64,000 bases of DNA from Megalobrama amblycephala. Taxonomy: Eukaryota > Chordata > Actinopteri > Cypriniformes > Xenocyprididae. Both the position numbers and the translations under genes were made by a program. The stretch spans positions 16,192,797 to 16,256,796 of the forward strand of contig NC_063058.1 in the NCBI RefSeq assembly GCF_018812025.1, written 5' to 3'. Positions within the stretch are counted from its first letter, which is position 1. Each line of letters starts with the position of its first letter. The notes under the pieces are model-generated. The model worked only from the letters and a program-made list of their open reading frames with translations. It was not told where the DNA came from and made no database searches. Below, one piece after another: positions 12,219-22,019 of this stretch.

Positions 12219-14269
12219 CTCAAAATCACTGTTAATTTTACCTTTATTAATTTTTCTGACAACTTGCTATTTATGTTGATGACTCAACATTACCTATATT
12301 GAATTACATATATATATATTAGATGAAACATTAAAAAATAAGATAAAATAATTTTATTTATTATTTATTTTATTTTTTATTAATTTTATTCTATTTTACT
12401 GTTATTTATATATTATATATGGGTATATAAATTGTTATAATGTGCATTTTGCTTAAATAAAAGAAATCCTCTCTCAGGTATTGCTGAAAATTATGGAGGA
12501 ACTAATTTGGTATATTATGTAAATATTTAACAAAATTACTTTTAAAATTTTAACTAATTTTAAAATAAAATGTAAAAATGAACAACAATCCTATTGTTAT
12601 TAATATTATAATAATCCGATAATAATAATTAATAAATAATCATAATAATAAATCATTATAATTAATATACTATATTCATTTTGAATGTAATTTTACATAT
12701 TATATATATTAAACATTAATGGTAAATATACATATTAGATGAAACCTAATATTCATAATTATATAATTATTTGACCACAAAAAATTGGACAGGATGACTA
12801 AGATGTGCATGTACAGAGTTAAGGAGGCTTTACAATTAATACAAATCAAAGATATGAAAGGTATGAAATGGCTTCAAATTGGTCTTTCATTTAAATTTTA
12901 GGGAGAGGGAAAATAGGGCAACAATGTGACAAAACCTATCCAGTCAGGTAGGAAATTACATTTCATGCCACTTTCCAAAAACAGACCTAAAAACACATAC
13001 ACATGGGAAACATTCCCTAGTCGAAACTTGCGCTCAGCTGCATGTCGCTTGCTTTGTGAGCTCTCCATGGTGCTGAAATCTGACTGCAGTCAGGGACTAT
13101 ACTGGGTTCGGAAATGAAACGCGAGTGCACCATGTGGATTTCAGTTTCAAATAAAACTTTATTTATTCATTTATTTTTGGTCTGACGGATTACTTAGAGT
13201 AAGATGACAACCATATGGGAACTTCATATTAATTTAACAGGTTTAGGGCATGAAAATCCTATAGTTGTAGTCTTTTAATTGAAATTCTCACCAAGTTCAG
13301 ATATTTTCCATCACAGCTCTTTCAGAAGTAGCACAGCACTGTATTTGAACAGTACAGATGCAGAAGTAATTTAAAACTTAAATTAATAATTAAAACAGAT
13401 AAAGGCTGTAATTTAGATAACCCAGCTAATGAAGTTGAAGATAAGAGTTTTCCCATTTCCCAACTGCTTGCTATCAGCACAGATAAGTTGTAAATGGGAT
13501 AGAAACACAGTTCGATTAATTTGTTCTTATTGTTATGCGTTACTGGAAGTCCTTTCAATTATATTTCCAGTTTACATGCAACTATTCACAGGATGACCTT
13601 CAAATGAATTGTAATCTGCTATATGTTTGTGTTTATCCTTCGAAAACAAACTCGGAGAAGAAAGTGCACTTTGGTAGTGTGTAGAGGAGCAATACTGTTT
13701 ATTTTCTCATCAGTGACCAAACTCATTTCGCATTGGTCACGATTGTGCAACCTCCTCTATATGCAAATGAGCCGTTGATACACTTTAAAATCGCTCACTT
13801 CCTCTCTCTCAGTTTCAGAAAATCTCAGCTTAGATATAATAGGGCTTAGTAAGAAATAGAGATATTCAATCTCAATGTTTGAAGGTTTGAAAGGGTTTTC
13901 TTCGCATTTTGAATTTTTGAGTGATGACACAATGAATCTTTGAATCAGTTTAAAATCGATACACTAAAAAGCTGTGAATGAATCAAAATCATAACTGTTC
14001 ATCCTGAATTTGAACATGATTAAAAAATAAATCAAGTTTTCTAAAAAGGGTTTTTGTATTTGATGAACCATACTTTCAAATCAAAATTATTGATTCAAAT
14101 GAATCACTGAATCAGAGTTTTGATTAACTGAAACGTTTGAACTGATTTACAAAAAATGAATCAAACTAAAGGCATTTTTGCTACTGAGGATGCTATTAAA
14201 ACTATAATAACTTTTATTTTTGGCATATAAATGACATTTTCATAGTTTAGGGAAGTATGCATATTCTAC
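12219..14269. other. AT-rich and unique DNA
   Basis: 12290-12760 is extremely AT-rich. It includes 12419-12520, the partner of the repeat at 5655-5750. 12760-13660 is unique. 13660-13850 has mildly repeat-like sequence. 13890-14170 is enriched in GAATCA/TGAATC words, like a decayed form of the minisatellite at 29596-31440. No supported gene. Confidence 0.45.
12419..12520. repeat. Dispersed repeat fragment, copy 2
   Basis: Partner of 5655-5750: same strand, about three-quarters identical by eye, with shared GGGTATATAAAT, CTCTCAGGTATTGCTG and ATGGAGGAACTA. Confidence 0.5.
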
Positions 14270-14820
14270 TTAAAGGGTTAGTTCACCCAAAATGAAAATA
14301 ATGTCATTTATTATACTCACTCTCATGTCGTTTGTTCATTTTCGGAACACAAATTAAGATATTTTTGATGAAATCTGATGGCTCAGTGAGGCCTGCATTG
14401 CCAGCAATGTCACCATCACCTCTCAAGATCCATAAAGGTACTAAAACATATGTAAAACAGTTCATGTGAGTACAGTGGTTCTACCTTAATATTATAAAGC
14501 GACGAGAACAAAATAACGATTTTTAAACAGTATCTAGTAATGGCCGATTTCAAAACACTGCTTAGAAGCTTTACGAATCTTTTGTTTCGAATCAGTGGTT
14601 CGGAGAGCCAAAGTCACATGATTTCAGTCAACGAGGCTTCATTGCAGTTTGATACGCGATCCGAACCACTGATTCGAAACAAAAGATTCGTAAAGCTTCG
14701 AAGCAGTTGTCATCACTAGATATTGTTGAAAAGTCATTATTTAATTTTTATAAGTATTAATTAGTATTAATAAGTAATAAATGACATTATTTTAATTTTT
14801 GGGTGAACTAACCCTTTTAT
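14270..14820. mobile_element. TTAA-type transposon with perfect 40-bp internal inverted repeat
   Basis: Starts TTAAAGGGTTAGTTCACCCA at 14270. The right end on the complement reads AAAGGGTTAGTTCACCCAAA, with its TTAA mutated to TTAT. The core holds a perfect 40-bp inverted repeat (14565-14604 and 14660-14699) around GAATCTTTTGTTTCGAATCA. Related copies are 22020 onward and 42304-42892. Confidence 0.8.
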
Positions 14821-16707
14821 TTGATATCAAGCAAAAACATCGTGAATGCATCATTAATATTTAACATATGTAGACCTAGCAAGAAATACCCTTATTTTCA
14901 AGTAAATGAAACGATATGGACAATACTGACTTGTTTGTGTCTCTTTCTTGTTCACTCGTTGTAATTAAAATTTCATTTGAACATTTTTCAAACCAAGTGA
15001 AACAGCATTAGGAAAAACAAGTGCAATCTGTGGTGTCCAATATCAGTAGTTTGCTTGGATTAACAATGCCTTCCATTGTTCTTTTTGGCTCTTTTTTTAT
15101 GTTGGACAGTACAAGGCTGATTGGAATGAAATTGGACTGCTAAGACAGAGATGTCGAGGAGTTTAAGAGAGAGTGAGTGAATAAGAGAGAGAGGGGGAGG
15201 AAAATGAATGGCGAATGAAAGAGAATCAAATTAGAATGCAGAGAGTAAAGAAGGTAGACGGACTGCTGAAAACTGATGGCGGTAACAGACTGAATCTAAT
15301 TTGAGGCTCACCAAATGAGAAAAGCTGGGTGAAAGTGGTCTAACAAACAGCTCTCCTATAACTCCATTCTGTGCTGGCCTTTAACAGAGTATTTTCATTA
15401 GAACGGGCTCTCCATCGACTCCCTGGGTCTTTTTGCATTACGTTCACACCTGTGAAAAAAGCCACACGCATTTATATGCACATCCTCATGCAAACACACA
15501 CATATGCATATAGGGTAACTCATGCAAATGCACGTCTGCCGGCTACTATCCTTGTCTTTTTGAGCTGCGCTGTTATTTTCCCATCCTTTTTTTTTTGACT
15601 GAATCTGTCTAGATCAGCAAGTCAGAGGTATTTTTAGTTGCTCACAACAGGAAATTGTGCCGCTGCCTCTATCGTTCCTGTTTGACAAGAGGAAAGGGGT
15701 CATTAAAACGAGAAGCGAATATGCCACCATGTCATATATATGCTTGATAAATCATGCCATTGTGAAATTGCTTGATAAAACATGTTGGAGAGAGATTAAA
15801 TGTCAAATCAGTTCTAAAAATATTGAATAAAATTATAATTAATTTTTAATTTGAATTAATTTTTATTAATATTTTTATTTTATTTTTAAAAAATATATTT
15901 ATTATTTTAACAGTAGAGCTTTATTTAGTTATTTATGCAAATAATGTGCATAAAATATGACTTTGGAATGAGATGTAGTTGTTTGTTTGTCATTTGAAAT
16001 GTAAATCATGCACTTATTTCCAAATTATTCAACCTACCCCCTGACATGACAGCTTTATAAGATGTATTTAGCAGCATTAGTCTCATTTCTTTTTACATAG
16101 AGGATGAGAAAAAGTGGCGCATCTTACCCCACACCTCCTATAATTTTCTCTATCTTTAAAAGTCCAGCAGAGATTGTAAAAGGCAGCATCAAAATAGAGA
16201 TGCTAGGAAGATGGTACTGTATTTATAAACCTCATATGAGATCATCTAAGTGGTTCAAGGTTAAGAAATGACAGACGTGAAGTTGTGTTGTGATGTGTTT
16301 ACATCTTTTAGTCTCTTGAGACACACATGCGCACGGGGAGGTTGGAGAGCTTTAGATCTCTGAGGAAGCTCTGTTTCTTTATAGTCTCCTGTCATCTGAA
16401 GAATCATTTTTATGGAAATCAGGCTTGCACAATGCACTTTTAATTTGTCCAACATGCATCATCATATGCATCACCAAAACTACTGCTAACAAACTGTATC
16501 ATGGGCATTGGACTCCCTCTGCAGAGCATGTTGGTCAGAATGTCTAATTGCAGATAATGTGACAAATCCACCCGAGGCAAGTCTCCATCTGTGCAACTTC
16601 CTGAATACCGAAAGACTGGCCCACTTTATGCAAGAGACTGAAATTTCACAAGTCAAATAGCATCTATCAAGAGGAAAGAGCAGGATGATGGACAAATAGG
16701 TGGTGGT
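14821..16707. other. Unique DNA with an AT-rich patch
   Basis: Non-repetitive sequence with purine-rich GAGAGAGTGAGTGAATAAG near 15170-15200 and an AT-rich patch at 15825-15910. The frame at 15371-15598 is not convincing. No gene can be supported. Confidence 0.45.
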
Positions 16708-16723
16708 ATTATATATATATATA

Positions 16724-17460
16724 TTATGGAAGAGGATTAGGGCCAAGCAATAATAAAAAAATAAAACCATCTCGAGATTAAAGTTGTTAAATTTCGAGAA
16801 AAAACTCATTAAATTTCGAGAAAAAAGTTGAAATAAAACGTTGAGAATAAACTCGTTAAATTACGAGAAAAAAATTGTTAAATTTCGAGAAAAAGGTCGA
16901 GATAAAATGTTGAGAATAAACTCATTAAATTATGAGAAAAAACTTGTTAAATTTCAAGAAAAAAGTCGAGATAAAATGTCGTAATTTAACGAGTTTATTC
17001 TCAACATTTTATCTCGACTTTTTTCTCGAAATTTAACGACATTTTTCTCATAATTTAATGAATTTGTTTTCGTAATTTAACGACTTTTTTCTCATAATTT
17101 AATGAGTTTATTCTCAACATTTTATCTCGACTTTTTTCTCGAAATTTAATGACATTTTTCTCATAATTTAATGAATTTGTTCTCATAATTTAACGACTTT
17201 TTTCTCGTAATTTAATGAGTTTATTCTCAACATTTTATCTCGACTTTTTTCTTGAAATTTAACAACTTTTTTCTCGAAATTTAATGACATTTTTCTCATA
17301 ATTTAACAAATTTGTTCTCGTAATTTAACGACTTTTTTCTCGTAATTTAATGAGTTTATTCTCAACATTTTATCTCAACCTTTTTCTCGAAATTTAACAA
17401 CTTTAATCTCGAGATGGTTTTATTTTTTTATTATTGCTTGGCCCTAATCCTCTTCCGTAA
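16724..17460. mobile_element. Foldback element built of ~113-bp units
   Basis: The ends are near-perfect inverted repeats: TTATGGAAGAGGATTAGGGC at 16724 and, on the complement from 17460, TTACGGAAGAGGATTAGGGC. The match continues through CCATCTCGAGATTAAAGTTG. The interior is made of AAATTTCGAGAAAAA and GAGTTTATTCTCAACATTTT blocks. The left arm (to about 16979) is oriented opposite to the right arm. In the right arm the GAGTTTATTC block recurs at 16991, 17104, 17217 and 17352. (TA)n flanks both sides, in keeping with insertion in a TA tract. No coding capacity. Confidence 0.8.
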
Positions 17461-17463
17461 TAT

Positions 17464-17504
<41 letters not shown>
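17461..17504. repeat. (TA)n microsatellite
   Basis: Nearly pure alternating TA between the foldback element and ATTCGGT copy B. A shorter run lies at 16709-16723 on the far side of the foldback element. Confidence 0.95.
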
Positions 17505-17505
<1 letters not shown>

Positions 17506-18448
17506 GGGTCAATGACGTGATTGGTCATTTTTTTTCCCTAAGGTCTTAATAAAATACAAAGATATGACATCCAAAGTATGTAAGGTAGTACAACCTTACC
17601 TATTTATTAATAAGTATTCAATACTCTTTTATTGAATCAAAAGGTTTTAATTAGATTTTGCTACATTTAAAGGTATTTTAAAGATTCTGAAGTGTCAAAA
17701 GGTCATTCGGTTTAACTGTCCAAAGGCCAATACAGCCATTTCATTTGTGATTAAAATATCTTAAAATGTAATAAATGTTTTTTTTTTTTTTCTGGCATGA
17801 TTTTATATCATCATATATCAACATAGTGCAAAATGGTAATAAAATTATGTGTAGAAGTCGTTGCTTTTTTATGAGAAAGAATGTCGGGAAAAATGAATTT
17901 CACTGATGTCATTCGGAGTAACCAATATAAAGGGACCATTTTGGATCAAGTCATGCGGTCAATATCATGTGACAGGATGTGACATCATTCAGACACCTGC
18001 AAAGGACCACATGGTCCTGAAGCAAAGTAACAAACTCTCTTTTAACTATTTGAAAAATTCATGTTTTCACTTGCTCATACGCATGTCCCGAAACATCAGG
18101 TCATTCGGTACAACCGCTATAAAACATGGAAAATGTTGTAATATTTAAAAAACTTGTACTAAATATAAAATGTTTGATTGTCCTTTTGCTTGCTAGCTAG
18201 ATATCAGCCTGTTAGCACTGTTTGAAAATATCGTCATTTGGTATAACCAAAAGTGTCATTCGGTAAAACTGAAATTTTGATTAAATTGAATTACTTTTTT
18301 GGTGACAAATTTTGTCCATCTTGTAAAACAAAAACAGACAAAAACAGTGTTAATTGATTATATTGTTAACACTTAATAAAACTTAAAAATTAATTATATC
18401 TCCATTAGGTTTTTTTACACTTTTAAAAACGTATTCGTCAGTGACCCA
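17505..18448 (+). mobile_element. ATTCGGT-motif DNA transposon, copy B (most complete)
   Basis: The ends are short inverted repeats, TGGGTCAATGACG at 17505 and TGGGTCACTGACG on the complement at 18448. Both sides are (TA)n. The 944-bp body carries five related motifs: CATTCGGTTTAAC, CATTCGGAGTAAC, CATTCGGTACAACC, CATTTGGTATAACC and CATTCGGTAAAACT. The frame at 17906-18148 runs through this repeat and its inverted partner in copy A, so it is not a gene. Superfamily unresolved. Confidence 0.75.
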
Positions 18449-18460
18449 TATATATATAGG

Positions 18461-18518
<58 letters not shown>
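18449..18518. repeat. (TA)n microsatellite
   Basis: Almost pure TA repeat, interrupted once by GGC near 18459. It continues the TA tract into which copy B appears to have inserted. Confidence 0.95.
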
Positions 18519-18520
<2 letters not shown>

Positions 18521-18600
18521 GGATGTAAAGGTACATGTATTCGTTCTGAATCGTACGGTACGGACGTCACGGTTCGGTTCATGCAGTTAGATGACAAATA
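18519..18600. mobile_element. hAT-like terminal fragment
   Basis: GGGATGTAAAGGTACATGTA, followed by TTCTGAATCGTACGGTACGG and CGGTTCGGTTCATG, resembles a decayed hAT-type terminus known in fish with GGTGTAACGGTACA...GAACCGTACGGTTCGGT. No other end is visible. Confidence 0.45.
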
Positions 18601-18614
18601 CAGTTGCAGGTGGT

Positions 18615-18960
18615 TAAAGGCCCGTTCACACCAAGAATGATAACTATGAAGATAATGATGAAGATATAGTTCTAAAAATCATTCTAAATATAAAAGAACA
18701 GCACTGTCCACACCACGGCTGTAACAATAACAATATAGAGAAACAATATCATTGGGATTACTTTCAGAACGATTTGTTTTCCAGCTGTTGAACAATAAAA
18801 CACTGAGGGCCAATCAGAATCCATTCTAATTTAAAGGCTCACACATTTAAAATGGCAGACGCATTGCGGAGAAGTTAATCGCCAAGGTCCAGAAAAGGGC
18901 ACCACTGTTAGACAAGTCAATCCCCCTTTCAAGGATACTTTAAAGAAAATGGATAAATGA
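18615..18960. mobile_element. Truncated DNA-transposon fragment
   Basis: Begins GGCCCGTTCACACCAAGAAT, followed by ATAACTATGAAGATAATGAT, like the end of a common zebrafish element with GAACGATAACTATAACG repeats. The opposite terminus is missing, so the right edge is a guess. Confidence 0.45.
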
Positions 18961-19099
18961 AAAAAAAAATCGGTCATACCCTCAGAATAAATGGTGAGAA
19001 GTATTAACAATGAGATTATTATGTCAGGCTAGCAAACAGTGTAACATTACCTCAGGTATTCAGCGGTAGTTTGCCAGCAAAATCATCTTGAATATACCA

Positions 19100-19771
19100 T
19101 TAAAGGATTAGTCCACTTTTAAATACACTTTTCCTGATAAATTTACTCACCCCCATGTCATCCAAGATATTCATGTCTTTCTTTCGTCAGTCGAAAAGAA
19201 ATGAAGGTTTTTGAGGAAAACATTCCAGGATTATTCTCCTTACAGTGGATTTCAATGGCTACCAACAGATTGAAGGTCAAAATTACAGTTTCAGTGCAGC
19301 TTCAAGGGCTTTAAACGATACCAGATGAGAAATAAGGGTCTTATCTAGCGAATCGATCAGTCATTTTCGAAAAAAAATACAACCGTTTATGCTTTATAAA
19401 CAAAATATCGCCTTGAACGAATCTTTTGTTTCGAATCAGTGGTTCGGATCGCGTATCATAACGCTTACGCTGAATGTCCTACGCCTTCCCTATTCAAGTT
19501 ACGGAAAAAAATGAAACTGGCGCCGCGTTCGTTCCGTAAATTACTCATCTGGTATCGTTTAAAGCCCTTGAAGCTGCACTGAAACTAATTTTGACCTTCA
19601 ATCTGTTGGTAGCCATTGAAATCCACTGTAAGGAGAAAAATCCTGGAATGTTTTCCTCAAAAACCTTCATTTCTTTTCGACTGACGAAAGAAAGACATGA
19701 ACATCTTGGATGACATGGGGGTGAGTAAATTTATCAGGAAAAGTGTATTTAAAAGTGGACTAATTCTTTAA
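19100..19771. mobile_element. TTAA long-inverted-repeat transposon, copy 2, with a foreign module
   Basis: TTAA at 19100-19103 and 19768-19771, with the same arms as 11449-12218. The centre (19418-19458) is a 41-nt exact match, on the opposite strand, to 14650-14690 inside the TTAAAGGGTTAG family. The two families therefore share an internal block. No coding sequence. Confidence 0.85.
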
Positions 19772-20243
19772 TATTTAACGTTTAAAAACAAATGCAGGCT
19801 TTTATTTATTTATTTTATGAACCATAATTTCAAATCAAATATTTTGAGTGATGATGCAAATGAAACACTGCGTTTTAAATCAATTCAAAATATAAACCGA
19901 ACTGCAGACAAAATGTCCTGTTGCTGTTATTTTTCACAGCTAGTTAGGACAAAACTGATTTACATAGAAGAGACAGCTTTAATTGTGCCACTTTATTGAG
20001 TCACATCTGGACTTAAAAAGCTGTGCATGACAACAGTCTTCTGAAGGCTCTTTACTTACATGAGCAGTTTGGCATTGATGGAACTCGCCCTCTAAACTAA
20101 CAATCAATGCAAACGGTTAACCTCGTCAGAGTCAAAAATGCTCTGAAACTTAGTAATTTGTCTTTTACACACTGATAGCTAGAATGAAAGGATGAGTGAA
20201 AGAAAAGCTAATACTATCAAGGATGACTTCACTATGAACAGGC
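19772..20243. other. Unique DNA
   Basis: Non-repetitive; includes an uninformative 60-codon frame. Nothing further is recognised. Confidence 0.4.
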
Positions 20244-20300
20244 TTTCTATTTGTCCTCAAATCCCCCTGAATACATTCAAGGGGATTTGAGGACAAATAG

Positions 20301-20303
<3 letters not shown>
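20244..20303. repeat. 60-bp near-perfect palindrome
   Basis: Positions 20244-20266 are the exact reverse complement of 20281-20303 (23 bp). After one C/A mismatch the stem continues 5 bp (TGAAT/ATTCA) to a 2-nt centre. The palindrome abuts (AT)n. This could be a template-switch product or a cruciform-prone site. Confidence 0.9.

Positions 20304-20362
<59 letters not shown>
20303..20362. repeat. (AT)n microsatellite
   Basis: About 60 bp of pure AT alternation directly after the palindrome. The 72-codon frame through it reads tyrosine-isoleucine repeats and is an artefact. Confidence 0.95.
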
Positions 20363-20367
<5 letters not shown>

Positions 20368-21045
20368 CATGGTGCTAACAGAGTGAGCACCCATGGGTGG
20401 ATGACTTCCTGTTTTGCAAACAAACAATAAAGCGTAAAACTGATTACCACCATCCAGTCTGTGGCAAGGTTCCATGGCTTTTTATTTTCATTAATGCGGG
20501 AAGAAATAGTTAATGAAGTGTTTGTGCTCCGTAACTCTCTTTCGGCATCTGTCGGGGCTGAGAGAGCCCAGCTCCGCAGGACTCATTTTCTGCGAGAGTG
20601 GATATTAATTTGCATTAGCCCGTGGGTGAATAGAAACCCAGGCCCTGAAGAAAAAAGGAGAAGGCAGGAGGAATGACCATTAATCCTGCGCTGCCCCTGA
20701 CGTCGCTCCCATTTGGGGGAAAGAACAAGATTCATGACTGTACTTAATGCCCCCATTTCACAAAAAAAAAAAAAAAAAAGTTTGGCACGTAGGCTAATCA
20801 GCATCATTTGAGTAAGAGCGAGTGTATTTTTAGAGAAACATTTCAAACAGCACCCAGTTCAGCTTTGAAAACAATGTAACATTCAGGCCTCTAATTAAGA
20901 CAAATTTATGCTCATTGATTTATTTTGGGAGATAATATACATCGGAATACACAGACCTAATGTCAGGTTTATGTTCAGTTTTAGATAAGTTTTATGTGTT
21001 CCCAGTTCCTGTGTTTATTTCCTGTCTTCCTTAGTTGACCTAGGC
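20363..21045. other. Unique DNA, possible conserved non-coding segment
   Basis: Non-repetitive, of higher complexity at 20440-20720 (GGGCTGAGAGAGCCCAGCTC, TTAATCCTGCGCTGCCCCTG), with a poly(A) run at 20762-20778. No splice or coding pattern is convincing. Conservation cannot be tested here. Confidence 0.35.
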
Positions 21046-21140
21046 TTTGTCCAAAATCACCCCCTATACCCTCATTCACTATTACCTACATTAGTGTCCT
21101 AATATAGTTCACTTGAGGGAGTGAATGAAAACGGGAATTC
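21046..21140. mobile_element. DNA-transposon end fragment
   Basis: GTCCAAAATCACCCCCTATA followed by CCTCATTCACTATTACCTAC resembles the terminal part of a fish element ending GTGTCCGAAATCACCC. It is related to the outer element at 50085-52757, whose ends read GTGGCTGCATCCGAAATC. No intact second end. Confidence 0.5.
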
Positions 21141-21217
21141 GGAAGGGCTGCCGAATTTTAACTTTATTAGTAACTTTAACTTTATCTTGAACTCTGTCAT
21201 GGAAACTATGTATAACC

Positions 21218-21467
21218 TTAAAGGTGCCCTAGAACTTTTTTAAAAAGATGTAATATATATTATATTAATGATCCCGACTGTTACGTAACAGTCAGTGTTA
21301 TGTTGAGATTCACCTGTTCTTCGGAGGTCTTTTAAACAAATGAGATTTATATAAGAAGGAGGAAACAATGGAGTTTGAGACTCACTGTATGTCATTTCCA
21401 TGTACTGAACTCTTGTTATTTAACTATGCCAAGGTAAATTAAATTTTTGAATCTAGGGCACCTTTAA
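21218..21467 (+). mobile_element. 250-bp TTAA MITE, deletion derivative
   Basis: TTAA at both ends; the left end reads AAAGGTGCCCTAGAA and the right end on the complement AAAGGTGCCCTAGATTC. The right two-thirds matches the 3' part of the ~940-bp elements at 22901-23843, 29876-30827 and 41190-42127 (ACTGTTACGTAACAGTCAGT, GAAGGAGGAAACAATGGAGT, ACTCTTGTTATTTAACTATG). About 700 bp of interior is missing. Confidence 0.85.
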
Positions 21468-21527
21468 TTAAACAATTTAATAATCAATTAAAAAGGAATT
21501 TATACCTGCATGATATTACGCTGTAGC

Positions 21528-21572
21528 CACATTGGATCAGCGGTTTGGAAAATGGATGGATGGATGGATTCA
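21528..21572. repeat. LINE-like 3' tail with (GGAT)n
   Basis: GGATCAGCGGTTTGGAAAAT followed by GGATGGATGGATGGAT resembles the 3' tail of fish non-LTR elements that end in short tandem repeats. Only the tail is visible. Confidence 0.45.
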
Positions 21573-22019
21573 CCTGCGGGTGCAATCTTCTGGTCAGATG
21601 CGGGAATTCATTTGACTCTCACAGTGCATTATGGGTGCACACCTAAATTCTTTCTAAAAATGTGTCAGGTCTTATAATGCCAATAAGCCATATGCAAGTA
21701 TGTAAAGGCACTTGCACAAACACTGTTCTAGGCCGTCTGTCATGCCGTAATTCATAACACGTGTACTGTACATGTTGCATTCTCAGTTTTGCCACATAGA
21801 ATGCTATAATGGACATTAGTGTACACTTTTCTTCTATGGTAAGCTTTCTCTTTCAGGTCAAATTCGGGTAAAAATCAGGTCAAATGGAACTTGCTTAGTG
21901 TATAAATTTCATTATATTATAGCTAGCAACCAGAAGGATGAGCCCCCTCCCCCAAAAAATGTACCATGGTAACTATAGTTTTTGCCAAAATATTGCTTGC
22001 TACCGTAAATGTTTCTATT

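Noticed and set aside
18415..18597. Frame with tyrosine-isoleucine repeats (also 20257-20475)
   Set aside because: Translation of (TA)n microsatellites.
20244..20303. Pre-miRNA hairpin
   Set aside because: The stem is almost perfect with a 2-nt loop, which is not the usual bulged stem and 6-20 nt loop of a miRNA precursor.
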